Shown here piece by piece: positions 27,421-35,147 of a DNA stretch of 64,000 nt. The notes beneath the pieces are model-generated. The model saw only the letters and a program-made list of their open reading frames with translations, did not search any database and had not been told where the DNA came from. Made by a program: the position numbers and the translations under genes. Location of the stretch: the NCBI RefSeq assembly GCF_004152845.1, contig NZ_SEON01000004.1, positions 372,001 to 436,000 of the forward strand, written 5' to 3'. Positions within the stretch are counted from its first letter, which is position 1. Each line of letters begins with the position of its first letter. Source of the DNA: Sphingobium fuliginis. GTDB taxonomy: Bacteria > Pseudomonadota > Alphaproteobacteria > Sphingomonadales > Sphingomonadaceae.

Positions 27421-27873
27421 ATGCGGAAGCGCGGGGCAGCGGCATTGATGGCGATCCTGCTCGGCGGATGCAGCCAGGAAGCGCGCGACCTGGGCCCCGG
27501 CCTGCCGCAGACGGCGCCGCATGGCAATGCGGACCCGCGGATCGACGCCTATCAGGGGAATTTCTACCAGATCGCGCAGGGCGGCCGCTATTTCGCCTGG
27601 TATGGCTGTTCGCCCTGCCACAGCGAACAGGCAAAGGGCGGCGCCCGATTGTCCGATGGGCAATGGGTTCAGGGCGGGGGCTTCGCGGACGTCTACCGGT
27701 CGATCGCCACGGGCCATGGCGGCGCCTATGGCCGACGCGTGCCGGTCGAGCAGCTTTGGCAGATCACGGCCTATGTCCGCGATCTGCCGCTGCACTATCC
27801 CGAAAAGCGGCGGCGGCTCCTGCTCGACCAGAAGGGCGAGCCGCAGGAATCGGCATGGTCCGGCCCGCAATGA
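27421..27873 (+). CDS. Lipoprotein monohaem cytochrome c
   Basis: The 150-residue protein has a short lipoprotein signal ending LLGGC and one haem c motif, CSPCH (about residues 62-66). A distal Met ligand is not obvious; candidates are absent between the CXXCH and the C-terminus, so the axial ligation may be unusual. 'TGHGGAYGRRVPVEQLWQITAYVRDL' is the usual C-terminal cytochrome helix. It lies directly after the YdeP gene and overlaps coxB by 4 bases, so it is a plausible electron carrier to the oxidase on the periplasmic side. Confidence 0.85.
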   Translation: MRKRGAAALMAILLGGCSQEARDLGPGLPQTAPHGNADPRIDAYQGNFYQIAQGGRYFAWYGCSPCHSEQAKGGARLSDGQWVQGGGFADVYRSIATGHGGAYGRRVPVEQLWQITAYVRDLPLHYPEKRRRLLLDQKGEPQESAWSGPQ

Positions 27874-28856
27874 GCCGATCGACATCGGTCATCGCCATGC
27901 TGATCCTGTCCGCCTGCACCGGCGTCCAGTCGCCGCTCGCCCCGGCAGGGGATCAGGCGTCCGCTCTCCACATGCTTCTGATCGTCATGACGGTGGTCTG
28001 CGGGCTGGTCTATCTGCTGGTGATGGGCGGGCTCGTCTGGGCCCTCATGCGCGCCCGCTCGCGCCGCCGAAAGGATGAAGGACGGGCTGAAAAGCGGGTG
28101 GACCGCGCCCTCCATGTCGCGGCGGGGGTCATCGTCGTCGGGCTCACCATCCTCATCACCGCCAGCTTCTTCGCTGACCGCGCCCTGTTCGCAACCCGCG
28201 GGCAGGACGCCATGGCCGTGCGCGTGACCGGGCATCAATGGTGGTGGCGGATCGAATATCGCGATCCGGCGAGCGGGCGCTGGATCGAGACCGCCAACGA
28301 ACTCCATTTGCCGCTGGGCCGCACGACACGGGTCGAGCTTACGTCGGGAGATGTCATTCACAGTTTCTGGGTGCCGAACGTCTCCGGAAAGATCGACATG
28401 ATTCCCGGCCGCCGCAACCTTCTCGACCTGACGCCGCGTCGAACGGGCTGGTTTCGCGGGGCCTGCACGGAATTTTGCGGCGCGCAACATGCCCATATGG
28501 CCTTCGATGTGAAGGTGGAAGCGCCTGCCGATTTCGACCTCTGGCTGAAGACGCAGGCAGCCCCGGCGGCATCCGGCGCGCCCGTCACAGGGCGCGGAGC
28601 CCAGCTCTTCGCGACGAAATGCGCGGCCTGCCACAGGATCAGGGGCACATCGGCAACAGGACGGGCGGGACCCGATCTCACCCATATCGCCGCGCGAAGG
28701 TCCATCGCCGCCGGCACGCTGCCCATGACGCGGGGCGCGCTGCAAGGCTGGATCGCGCAGCCCCAGGCGTTGAAGCCCGGTACGTCGATGCCGGCCGTAC
28801 CGCTGCTGCCTGCGGATGCCGATGCGCTCGCCGCCTATCTGGCGAGGCTCAGATGA
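27870..28856 (+). CDS. coxB: Cytochrome c oxidase subunit II with fused cytochrome c domain (caa3 type)
   Basis: This 328-residue subunit starts at the ATG overlapping the cytochrome gene's stop. It has a lipobox (LILSAC), two membrane helices, the aromatic 'GHQWWWRIEYRD' electron-entry region and the CuA site GACTEFCGAQHAHMAF (Cys-x3-Cys-x3-His-x2-Met). A C-terminal cytochrome c domain carries CAACHRI and a Met ligand in 'KPGTSMPAV'. The fusion defines caa3-type oxidases, which can take electrons from cytochromes c directly. Confidence 0.93.
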   Translation: MSRSTSVIAMLILSACTGVQSPLAPAGDQASALHMLLIVMTVVCGLVYLLVMGGLVWALMRARSRRRKDEGRAEKRVDRALHVAAGVIVVGLTILITASFFADRALFATRGQDAMAVRVTGHQWWWRIEYRDPASGRWIETANELHLPLGRTTRVELTSGDVIHSFWVPNVSGKIDMIPGRRNLLDLTPRRTGWFRGACTEFCGAQHAHMAFDVKVEAPADFDLWLKTQAAPAASGAPVTGRGAQLFATKCAACHRIRGTSATGRAGPDLTHIAARRSIAAGTLPMTRGALQGWIAQPQALKPGTSMPAVPLLPADADALAAYLARLR

Positions 28857-30745
28857 CCGCCGACGCGACCCTGATCGAACGGCTGGACGAAAGGTGGCGC
28901 GACCCGCCGGGCCTGCGGGGTTTCCTGACCACGGTCGATCACAAGCGCATCGCCGCGCGCTACATCGTCACGGCCCTGTTCCTCATGTTCCTGGCCGGCA
29001 TGCTCGCGCTCGACATGCGATGGCAGCTGTCGGTCGCCGAAAACACCCGCATGAGCCCGCAGCTCTACAATGAAAGCTTTTCGCTGCACGGTTCGACCAT
29101 GTTGTTCCTGGTGTCCGTGCCATTGATGGAGGCCATGGCCTTCTGGCTGGTGCCGCTGATGCTCGGCACGCGCAACATGGCTTTCCCGCGCCTTGGCGCC
29201 TTCAGCTTCTGGCTCTATTTCGGCGGCGTCCTGACCCTGTGGATCGCCCATGCGATCGACATCACGCCCGACCTTGGCTGGTTCGAATATCCCCCGCTCT
29301 CGGGTCCATCCTACAGCCCGGGGCATCGCGCCGACATCTGGGCGCAGATGATCACCTTCACGGAGGTTGCCGCGCTTGCCGCCTCGGTCAATGTCGCGGC
29401 GACCATCCTCAAGATGCGGCCCCCGGGCATGACGCTGACCCGCATGCCGGTATTCCTCTGGGCCATGCTGATCGCATCGATCATGACGATCCTGTCCATG
29501 CCGGCGGTCATGCTCGTCACCTCCATGCTGATCGCCGACCGGCTCGTCTCGACCCATTTCTTCTCGCCCGCCGGGGGCGGCGACACGCTTCTGTTCCAGC
29601 ATCTCTTCTGGTTCTTCGGGCATCCGGAAGTCTATATCATCTTCGTGCCCGCCACCGGGTTCATATCCTCCATCGTCGAGACCTTTTCGCGGCGGACGCT
29701 GTTCGGCCATGCCGCCCTCGTCCTCTCCATGATCTCCATCGGCGCGCTGGCCTTCGGCCTGTGGGTGCACCATATGTTCGCCGTCGGCCTGCCCCGCCTG
29801 GGCAATGATTTCTACACCGCCGCCAGCATGGCGATCGCGCTGCCCGCCGGATTGCAGATCTTCTGCTGGATCGCGACGATCTGGCTCGGCAGAATCCGTC
29901 TTGCGACGCCGATGCTGTGGATTCTGGGCTTTGTCGCGACCTTCGTCATCGGCGGCCTTTCAGGCGTGATGACCGCCTCGGCGGCTCTCGACCTGCAACT
30001 CACCGACACCTATTTCGTGGTGGCGCATCTTCATTATGTGCTGATCGGCGGGGCGATCTTCCCGCTTTTGGGGGCCTTTGCCTATTGGTACCCCAAGGCG
30101 ACCGGGCGGCTGATGTCGGAACGCTGGGGAAAGGTCGCCTTCGTCCTGATCGTCGGCGGCTTCAACCTGGGCTTCATGCCGATGCATTTCCTGGGCCTGA
30201 TGGGAATGCCCCGTCGCGTCTATACCTATCCGCCCGGCATGGGCTGGGAAACGCTGAACCAGGTCGCGACCGCTGGCAGCGCCATCGCCGTGGCGGGCGG
30301 GCTCGTCTTTGTGGGCAATGCGCTATGGGCCTATTGGCGCGGCCAGCCGGCGGGCGACGACCCATGGGGCGGATCGACGCTGGAATGGGCGTCCCCCTCC
30401 CCGCCGCCGCCGTACAACATGGCGCATGTGCCCGTGGTGCACGGCCTGACCCCGATGTGGGACGATGCCGGGCGGCTCGACGTCATGGACGGCCTTCGCC
30501 CGGACCGGCGCGAAGTGCTGGTAACGTCCGTGACCGACGCCATTCCCCTCTACAGGCAGAAGAGCGCCGCGCCGTCGATCTGGCCGCTGCTGGCGGCGCT
30601 CGCGGTCTCCGCCATGTTCATCGGCAGCATTTTCACGCCTTGGGCCATTGTCGTCGGCGCGGCGCCGGTCGCCGCCACCCTGACGGGATGGTTCTGGCCC
30701 AGCCGGCCCCGCTCCCGATCGGGACCATTGGGAGTGAATGCATGA
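28853..30745 (+). CDS. coxA: Cytochrome c oxidase subunit I
   Basis: The 630-residue catalytic subunit reduces O2 to water and pumps protons across the inner membrane. Start codon overlaps the coxB stop (ATGA). Twelve-helix haem-copper features are visible: the haem a His in 'SFSLHGSTMLFL', the helix VI motif FFGHPEVYI with the proton-channel Glu and the cross-linked His-Tyr pair, the CuB His pair in 'FGLWVHHMFAVG', and the haem-ligand His residues in 'YFVVAHLHYVL'. It is of the A type with a Glu in the D channel. The C-terminal extension after residue ~560 adds two hydrophobic segments. Confidence 0.95.
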   Translation: MTADATLIERLDERWRDPPGLRGFLTTVDHKRIAARYIVTALFLMFLAGMLALDMRWQLSVAENTRMSPQLYNESFSLHGSTMLFLVSVPLMEAMAFWLVPLMLGTRNMAFPRLGAFSFWLYFGGVLTLWIAHAIDITPDLGWFEYPPLSGPSYSPGHRADIWAQMITFTEVAALAASVNVAATILKMRPPGMTLTRMPVFLWAMLIASIMTILSMPAVMLVTSMLIADRLVSTHFFSPAGGGDTLLFQHLFWFFGHPEVYIIFVPATGFISSIVETFSRRTLFGHAALVLSMISIGALAFGLWVHHMFAVGLPRLGNDFYTAASMAIALPAGLQIFCWIATIWLGRIRLATPMLWILGFVATFVIGGLSGVMTASAALDLQLTDTYFVVAHLHYVLIGGAIFPLLGAFAYWYPKATGRLMSERWGKVAFVLIVGGFNLGFMPMHFLGLMGMPRRVYTYPPGMGWETLNQVATAGSAIAVAGGLVFVGNALWAYWRGQPAGDDPWGGSTLEWASPSPPPPYNMAHVPVVHGLTPMWDDAGRLDVMDGLRPDRREVLVTSVTDAIPLYRQKSAAPSIWPLLAALAVSAMFIGSIFTPWAIVVGAAPVAATLTGWFWPSRPRSRSGPLGVNA

Positions 30746-31359
30746 GTCCTTCCCGCTCCATCCGGATCGTCGGCGATCTTTCCACCCTGCCGGAAAGCGC
30801 ATCGGGCCCGCGCCATCTGGTCTGGTGGGGCAATATCGGCTTCATGGTCATAGAGGGGACCGGCTTCGCGCTCGCCGCCGCGGCCTATCTCTACCTTATG
30901 ACTCAGGCTCCTGCCTGGCCGCCCAAGGGCGACGCCTTGCCCGGACTTTTGTGGAGCGCGATCTTCACCATCGGCCTGCTGCTGAGCGCGGTGCCCAATG
31001 TCTGGGTGTTGCGCTGCGCCAGGAAGAAGCATCTGAGCGGCGTGCGCTGGGGTACGCTGGCGATGGCGGTCATCGCAGCCTTGCTCTTCATACCCCGCGC
31101 GTTCGAGTTCGCGCATCTCGGCATATCCTGGCATCAGGACGCCTATGGATCGATCGTCTGGACGCTCCTCGTCCTCCACACCACCCATGTCGTCACCGAC
31201 TGGTTCGACACGGTAGTGCTGGGCGTCTGGCTTTTCACCCATGAGGTCGGAGACGATCAGTTCGCGGATGTGGAGGACAATTCCAATTATTGGACCTTCG
31301 TGATCCTATGCTGGCTGCCCGTCTATGCCCTCATCTACTGGGCGCCGAGGGCGCTATGA
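30742..31359 (+). CDS. Cytochrome c oxidase subunit III-like membrane protein
   Basis: This 205-residue protein with five hydrophobic helices overlaps coxA by 4 bases. The second half reads like subunit III ('WQDAYGSIVWTLLVLHTTHV', 'WTFVILCWLPVYALIYWAPRAL'), but it is shorter than classical subunit III (~260-290 residues), matching the five-helix variants in some caa3 and heme-copper operons. It is expected to stabilise the core oxidase. Confidence 0.8.
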   Translation: MSPSRSIRIVGDLSTLPESASGPRHLVWWGNIGFMVIEGTGFALAAAAYLYLMTQAPAWPPKGDALPGLLWSAIFTIGLLLSAVPNVWVLRCARKKHLSGVRWGTLAMAVIAALLFIPRAFEFAHLGISWHQDAYGSIVWTLLVLHTTHVVTDWFDTVVLGVWLFTHEVGDDQFADVEDNSNYWTFVILCWLPVYALIYWAPRAL

Positions 31360-31679
31360 CGCCCAGCCGCCTCAGCATCCGGGCGCGGGCCTGGATCGGC
31401 CTGCTGCTGCCGCCGATGACCTGGTTCCTGTTCGAACAGGGCCTTTCCGCACTGCTCCATGCCGATTGCGGGCGATGGCGGATCGGCCTTGCTTGGGGGG
31501 TGGTCAGCATCGCCCTTTGCGCCTTGGCGGCGCGCATCGCCTGGCCCCTGACAGGGTCGCATGGCCCCCTTTCCCATCCCTGGCTGGCCAGGCTCGCCAT
31601 CGCCGTCGCGGGCATATTCGCGCTGGCGAGCGCCTTCCAGACCCTCGCCCTGCTGATCGTGCCGCCATGCGTCGGATAG
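31356..31679 (+). CDS. Small membrane protein in oxidase operon
   Basis: The 107-residue protein has about three hydrophobic helices ('AWIGLLLPPMTWFLFEQGLSAL', 'IGLAWGVVSIALCALAARIAW', 'LAIAVAGIFALASAFQTLAL') and overlaps the subunit-III-like gene by 4 bases (ATGA). It has no cofactor motif. Sequences in this position in sphingomonad and rhizobial caa3 operons are uncharacterised. It may be an accessory subunit or assembly factor (inference from coupling only). Confidence 0.6.
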   Translation: MTPSRLSIRARAWIGLLLPPMTWFLFEQGLSALLHADCGRWRIGLAWGVVSIALCALAARIAWPLTGSHGPLSHPWLARLAIAVAGIFALASAFQTLALLIVPPCVG

Positions 31680-31766
31680 GCGTGATCCTTCCAGCGCCGC
31701 CGCCGGGCTGTCTCGTCCATGCCGGCGCAGCGATGCGCTTCACCCGCAAAGTGCCGAGGCCTGCAT

Positions 31767-32189
31767 ATGGCTAGCCGCCCCGTCCCCTCAAGCCTCGTCT
31801 GGCTGGCAGCGATCCTTCTGCTCGCGGTCTGCGTCACGCTTGTGGCGGGCGGCGCGATCTATCTGGAAACCAGGGCCGCCGATGAAACCCGCGCCGACGC
31901 CATGACCGGCGGACATTCGGAAAGGGGCCGGGCCGCCCTTTATCGCCATGGCTGCGGCGCCTGCCATGTCATTCCCGGCATCGACGGCGCGAACGGCATG
32001 GTGGGGCCGGACCTGACCCATGTCGGCCAACGCGCAAGCCTGGCCGGTTCGCTCCCCAACGATCCGGAGACGATGGTGCGATGGCTGATGCATCCGCAGG
32101 CGCTGCGTCCCGGAAGCGGCATGCGCGAACAGGGCCCGTCGGAGCGTCAGGCACGCGACATCGCCGCCTATCTCTATGCCCGGAACTGA
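31767..32189 (+). CDS. Membrane-anchored cytochrome c
   Basis: The 140-residue protein has a single N-terminal transmembrane anchor (VWLAAILLLAVCVTLVAGGA) and one haem c site, CGACH, with a Met ligand in 'LRPGSGM' ~60 residues later. 'VGPDLTHVGQRASLAGSLPN' is typical of oxidase-linked cytochromes such as those in caa3 and cbb3 operons. Start: ATG at 31767 rather than an in-frame upstream ATG, because it begins the hydrophobic anchor region. It is the last gene of the oxidase operon, ~88 bp after the previous stop. Confidence 0.85.
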   Translation: MASRPVPSSLVWLAAILLLAVCVTLVAGGAIYLETRAADETRADAMTGGHSERGRAALYRHGCGACHVIPGIDGANGMVGPDLTHVGQRASLAGSLPNDPETMVRWLMHPQALRPGSGMREQGPSERQARDIAAYLYARN

Positions 32190-32394
32190 GGGGAGGCATG
32201 GCACAAACAGGGTTCCACCAAGCCGGAAATCCTGGGGCCGATTTAGTTCAGGGTGAGCCGAAAATGGCAGTTTTCCGTGACCCGGAGCGCAGCATATTCA
32301 AAGTAAGCGAGCACCGGAAGCACGGGAATGGAAGCGGAGCAGGTGACTCGATTCAACCATTGCAGGCCACCATGAGCCTGAATGTCGATCGGTC

Positions 32395-33690
32395 CTAATG
32401 CGCGTCGCCGGATGGACGCTTCACCTTTCTGATCTGGCCGATCCCCAGGAAGACCGTGATGATCGTCACCGGGAACAGCGCGACATCGATCCAGGCGGGC
32501 AAATGCCATCCCTGAAGCTCCAGCGCTTCCTTCAGATGGTGCCAAAGGCCAAGGGCATAATAGCTGATGGCCACCACCGACAGCCCTTCCACCGTATGCT
32601 GGAGCCGCAATTGCAGCGCGGTCCGGCGGTCCATGGACGCCAGCAGGTCGCGGTTGCGGCGGGCAAGGGCGGTGTCGACCCGCGTGCGCAGCAAGGCGCT
32701 GGTCCAGGCGGTCCGCTGCGCCAGATCCTCCAGCCGGCGGGTGAAGGCATCGCAGGTGCGCATGGCCGGCAGCAGGCGCCGCTCGGTGAAATCGTCGAGC
32801 GAGCGATACCCCCGCACCGGCACGACGGCGAGACGGCGGAGGCGGTCGCGGCAGATTTCCGCATAGGCCCGCGTCGCGCTCATGCGGTAGCGGGTGCGCG
32901 CCACGATCCCGGCCAGCTCCGCGCTCAAGGCGGAAAGTTGCTCCAGCACCTGATCGGCATCCGCATCCTTCTGCGCGACGCGGCTCGTGATCGCGGTCAG
33001 CCGCTGTTCGAGCGCGGTGAGTAAGGGGGTCGCCTGTTGCGCCTCGGGCAGGCCGAGCAAGGCGATCTTGCGGTAATTGCCCAGTTCCTGGAGCCGCTGG
33101 ACCAGTTGCGAGCTTTCGCCGCCTTGCAACCCCTTGTCGTGGATGAGCAGCCGGCCGAAGCCGTCGGCATGCAGGCGGAAGTCGCTCCAGATGCGGGCAT
33201 GGCCGTCCGCAACGTCGGATATGATGAGGTCGTCGGTCGCGAAATGCGCGGCGATCGCCGCGGAGGGCGGTTCGTCCATGACCATGGCAATCTGGGTGGA
33301 GCGGATCACCCGGCCCAGCATGTCCGCCATCCATGCGGGCACATCGCCAAATGGCGCGAGGTCGAACAGCGTCGCGCCCTCGACCGGCGCGAGGAAGCTG
33401 TAGGTCATGAATTCGGTATGACGCTCCCAGGAGAAATGGAGGTCGCCAATCCGCGCGGCAAGGAAGCGGTCACCGGCCTTGAGGGCGGGAAAGCGGTGGG
33501 ACAGCAGGGCGATGCCCTGCTCGGCCTGCTGCTCGTCGACCAGCAGCACGAATTGCAGCGCGAGGGCCGGCGCATCGAAACGGGGCAGGCCGCGAATATG
33601 CATTTCCCGCGAGAGGGAAGCCCGCAGCGGATGGTCGCGCTGGCTCAGCGCCGCAAAGGGATCGGCCGGGGTGCTGGTCATGTCGTCCAT
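32395..33690 (-). CDS. DUF3422 family membrane protein
   Basis: This 431-residue protein matches the DUF3422 pattern: N-terminal 'HPLRASLSREMHIRGLPRFDAPA', 'FSWERHTEFMTYSFLAP', a long charged, mostly helical middle, and two hydrophobic segments near the C-terminus ('VVAISYYALGLWHHLKEAL', 'IDVALFPVTIITVFLGIGQ'). The N-terminal part faces the cytoplasm in family models; function is unknown. It stands alone between convergent cytochrome c and the SGNH gene. A second ATG three codons downstream is an equally good start. Confidence 0.8.
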   Translation of the reverse strand: MDDMTSTPADPFAALSQRDHPLRASLSREMHIRGLPRFDAPALALQFVLLVDEQQAEQGIALLSHRFPALKAGDRFLAARIGDLHFSWERHTEFMTYSFLAPVEGATLFDLAPFGDVPAWMADMLGRVIRSTQIAMVMDEPPSAAIAAHFATDDLIISDVADGHARIWSDFRLHADGFGRLLIHDKGLQGGESSQLVQRLQELGNYRKIALLGLPEAQQATPLLTALEQRLTAITSRVAQKDADADQVLEQLSALSAELAGIVARTRYRMSATRAYAEICRDRLRRLAVVPVRGYRSLDDFTERRLLPAMRTCDAFTRRLEDLAQRTAWTSALLRTRVDTALARRNRDLLASMDRRTALQLRLQHTVEGLSVVAISYYALGLWHHLKEALELQGWHLPAWIDVALFPVTIITVFLGIGQIRKVKRPSGDAH

Positions 33691-33785
33691 GGGCCGGTTC
33701 TTCCTTGGCAGGCTTGCGCTATTAAGTCCGACAATATCGTCCTTGTCGATTCATAATGCCGCAGGATCGCCATTGGCAATCCGCC

Positions 33786-33833
33786 CTGCCCGAAAGGATG
33801 ACGGGCAGAAGGGCGAGACGGACGAGCTCGCCC
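33786..33833 (-). terminator. Two small hairpins downstream of the SGNH esterase gene
   Basis: CTGCCCG/CGGGCAG (33786-33792 with 33802-33808) and GGGCGAG/CTCGCCC (33811-33817 with 33827-33833) form 7-bp stems immediately after the minus-strand esterase stop at 33842. They could end transcription of the TonB receptor-esterase unit. Confidence 0.45.
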
Positions 33834-33841
33834 GACCCCCG

Positions 33842-35077
33842 CTATCTGAACAGATCGAGCGGGATCGCCCGGGCCATGGCGCGATAGCCTTCGGGCGAAG
33901 GATGCAGCGCATCCCCGACATCATGGCGGGGAAGCAGGCGGTCGGGGCGAGCGGGATCGCGCACCGCCCGGTCGAAATCGATCACGCCGTCGAAATTCCC
34001 CGGCTCGCGAATCCAGCGGTTGACGGCCTGCCGGTCGGCTTCGTTGCGGGCGTCGGGATGATAATAGTCGTTGCCCATGAAGGGCAATATGGTTCCGCCG
34101 ATCACCTTGATGCCCCGGGCCCGCGCCCGCATGACGATCTGGCGATAGGACCCGATGATGCGCGATACCAGCCGGGCATGTTCGGCATCGCTGACCGGCG
34201 CTTCGCGCGTCAGCGTGCCGATGTCGTTGATCCCCTCCAGCAGGATCAGGTAGCGCACGCCCGGCTGCGCCAGCACATCGCGGTCGAGCCGGGCAAGCGC
34301 GTTGGGGCCAAGGCCGTCGTTCAGCAGGCGGTTGCCGCCTATGCCCTGGTTGACGACCGCCAGATGCCGCGTCGCCGGATCGGCCTGAAGTCGCCGGGCG
34401 AGATTGTCGGTCCAGCGGTCATTGCCATCCGTGGTCGACCCCCTCCCGTCGGTGATGGAATCGCCCAGCGCGACGATCAGCTCCGCCGCCGTGCAGCGCT
34501 CCACCTCCAGCGCTGCCAGCGAGAACCAGTGCTCCACCGCCTGCGCGCCCGCCATGGCAGGGTCGGTCAGATGATCGCCCTTGAGCAGCCAGGAGGTCGC
34601 CCGCGATCCGGGGTGGGAGGTCTGGCCCGAAGGCTCCTCCCCAAAGGCGATGCTGATCGCCAGATCGTCAAAGGCGCGGACCGGCAGCGCCACCGGATCG
34701 GACAGATAATCCGCGCCGGCCGGGATCGTCACGTCGCTGCGCCCGTCGAAGCGGAGCGGAAGGAGGGTCTTCGCATCGATGGCCGGCGATCCGGCCCGCA
34801 GCGCGCGCGCGATGCTGGCGCCCCTTATGTGCAGCGGCGCGGCGCCCATCAGATTGGACAGGCGCACCCGCAGCCGGTCCCCCGCCATGGAGGGCCGGAC
34901 GATCTGCCGCAGGCTGCTGTCCGCCAGCATGCCCGGCGCCAGCGCATTGTCCCCGGTGGGCGCCATCTGGGCAGAGGCCCAGGCCGCAGTCCAACGCCCT
35001 GCGCATGGCGCCGCCAGAGCCGGGCCCGCGATGCAGGCCGCGAGCGGGAACAGAAAAGCCGCAAAGGTCAACCGCAT
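33842..35077 (-). CDS. Secreted SGNH/GDSL-family esterase
   Basis: This 411-residue protein has a signal peptide (MRLTFAAFLFPLAACIAGPA) and the SGNH blocks: ALGDSITDG (nucleophile Ser near 204), 'NQGIGGNRLL' (block III Asn) and DALHPS (catalytic Asp/His). Substrates in such loci are usually acetylated or feruloylated xylan fragments, or other glycan esters; here the surrounding glucuronoxylan genes make an acetyl- or glucuronoyl-esterase-like role reasonable but unproven. The N-terminal ~190 residues form a beta-rich domain seen in relatives. It lies 70 bp after the TonB receptor and probably shares its transcript. Confidence 0.83.
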   Translation of the reverse strand: MRLTFAAFLFPLAACIAGPALAAPCAGRWTAAWASAQMAPTGDNALAPGMLADSSLRQIVRPSMAGDRLRVRLSNLMGAAPLHIRGASIARALRAGSPAIDAKTLLPLRFDGRSDVTIPAGADYLSDPVALPVRAFDDLAISIAFGEEPSGQTSHPGSRATSWLLKGDHLTDPAMAGAQAVEHWFSLAALEVERCTAAELIVALGDSITDGRGSTTDGNDRWTDNLARRLQADPATRHLAVVNQGIGGNRLLNDGLGPNALARLDRDVLAQPGVRYLILLEGINDIGTLTREAPVSDAEHARLVSRIIGSYRQIVMRARARGIKVIGGTILPFMGNDYYHPDARNEADRQAVNRWIREPGNFDGVIDFDRAVRDPARPDRLLPRHDVGDALHPSPEGYRAMARAIPLDLFR

Positions 35078-35147
35078 GGGCTTGTCCTCGTCAGAACGAA
35101 AGAAAGGGGCCGGTCTTGCAACCGGCCCCAGGCTCCTTGGGGGAGGA

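Noticed and set aside
31667-31774. 35-codon ORF (MRRIGVILPA...) between the small membrane gene and cytochrome c
   Set aside because: No ribosome-binding site, overlaps both neighbours and has low-complexity Pro/Ala content; treated as noise.
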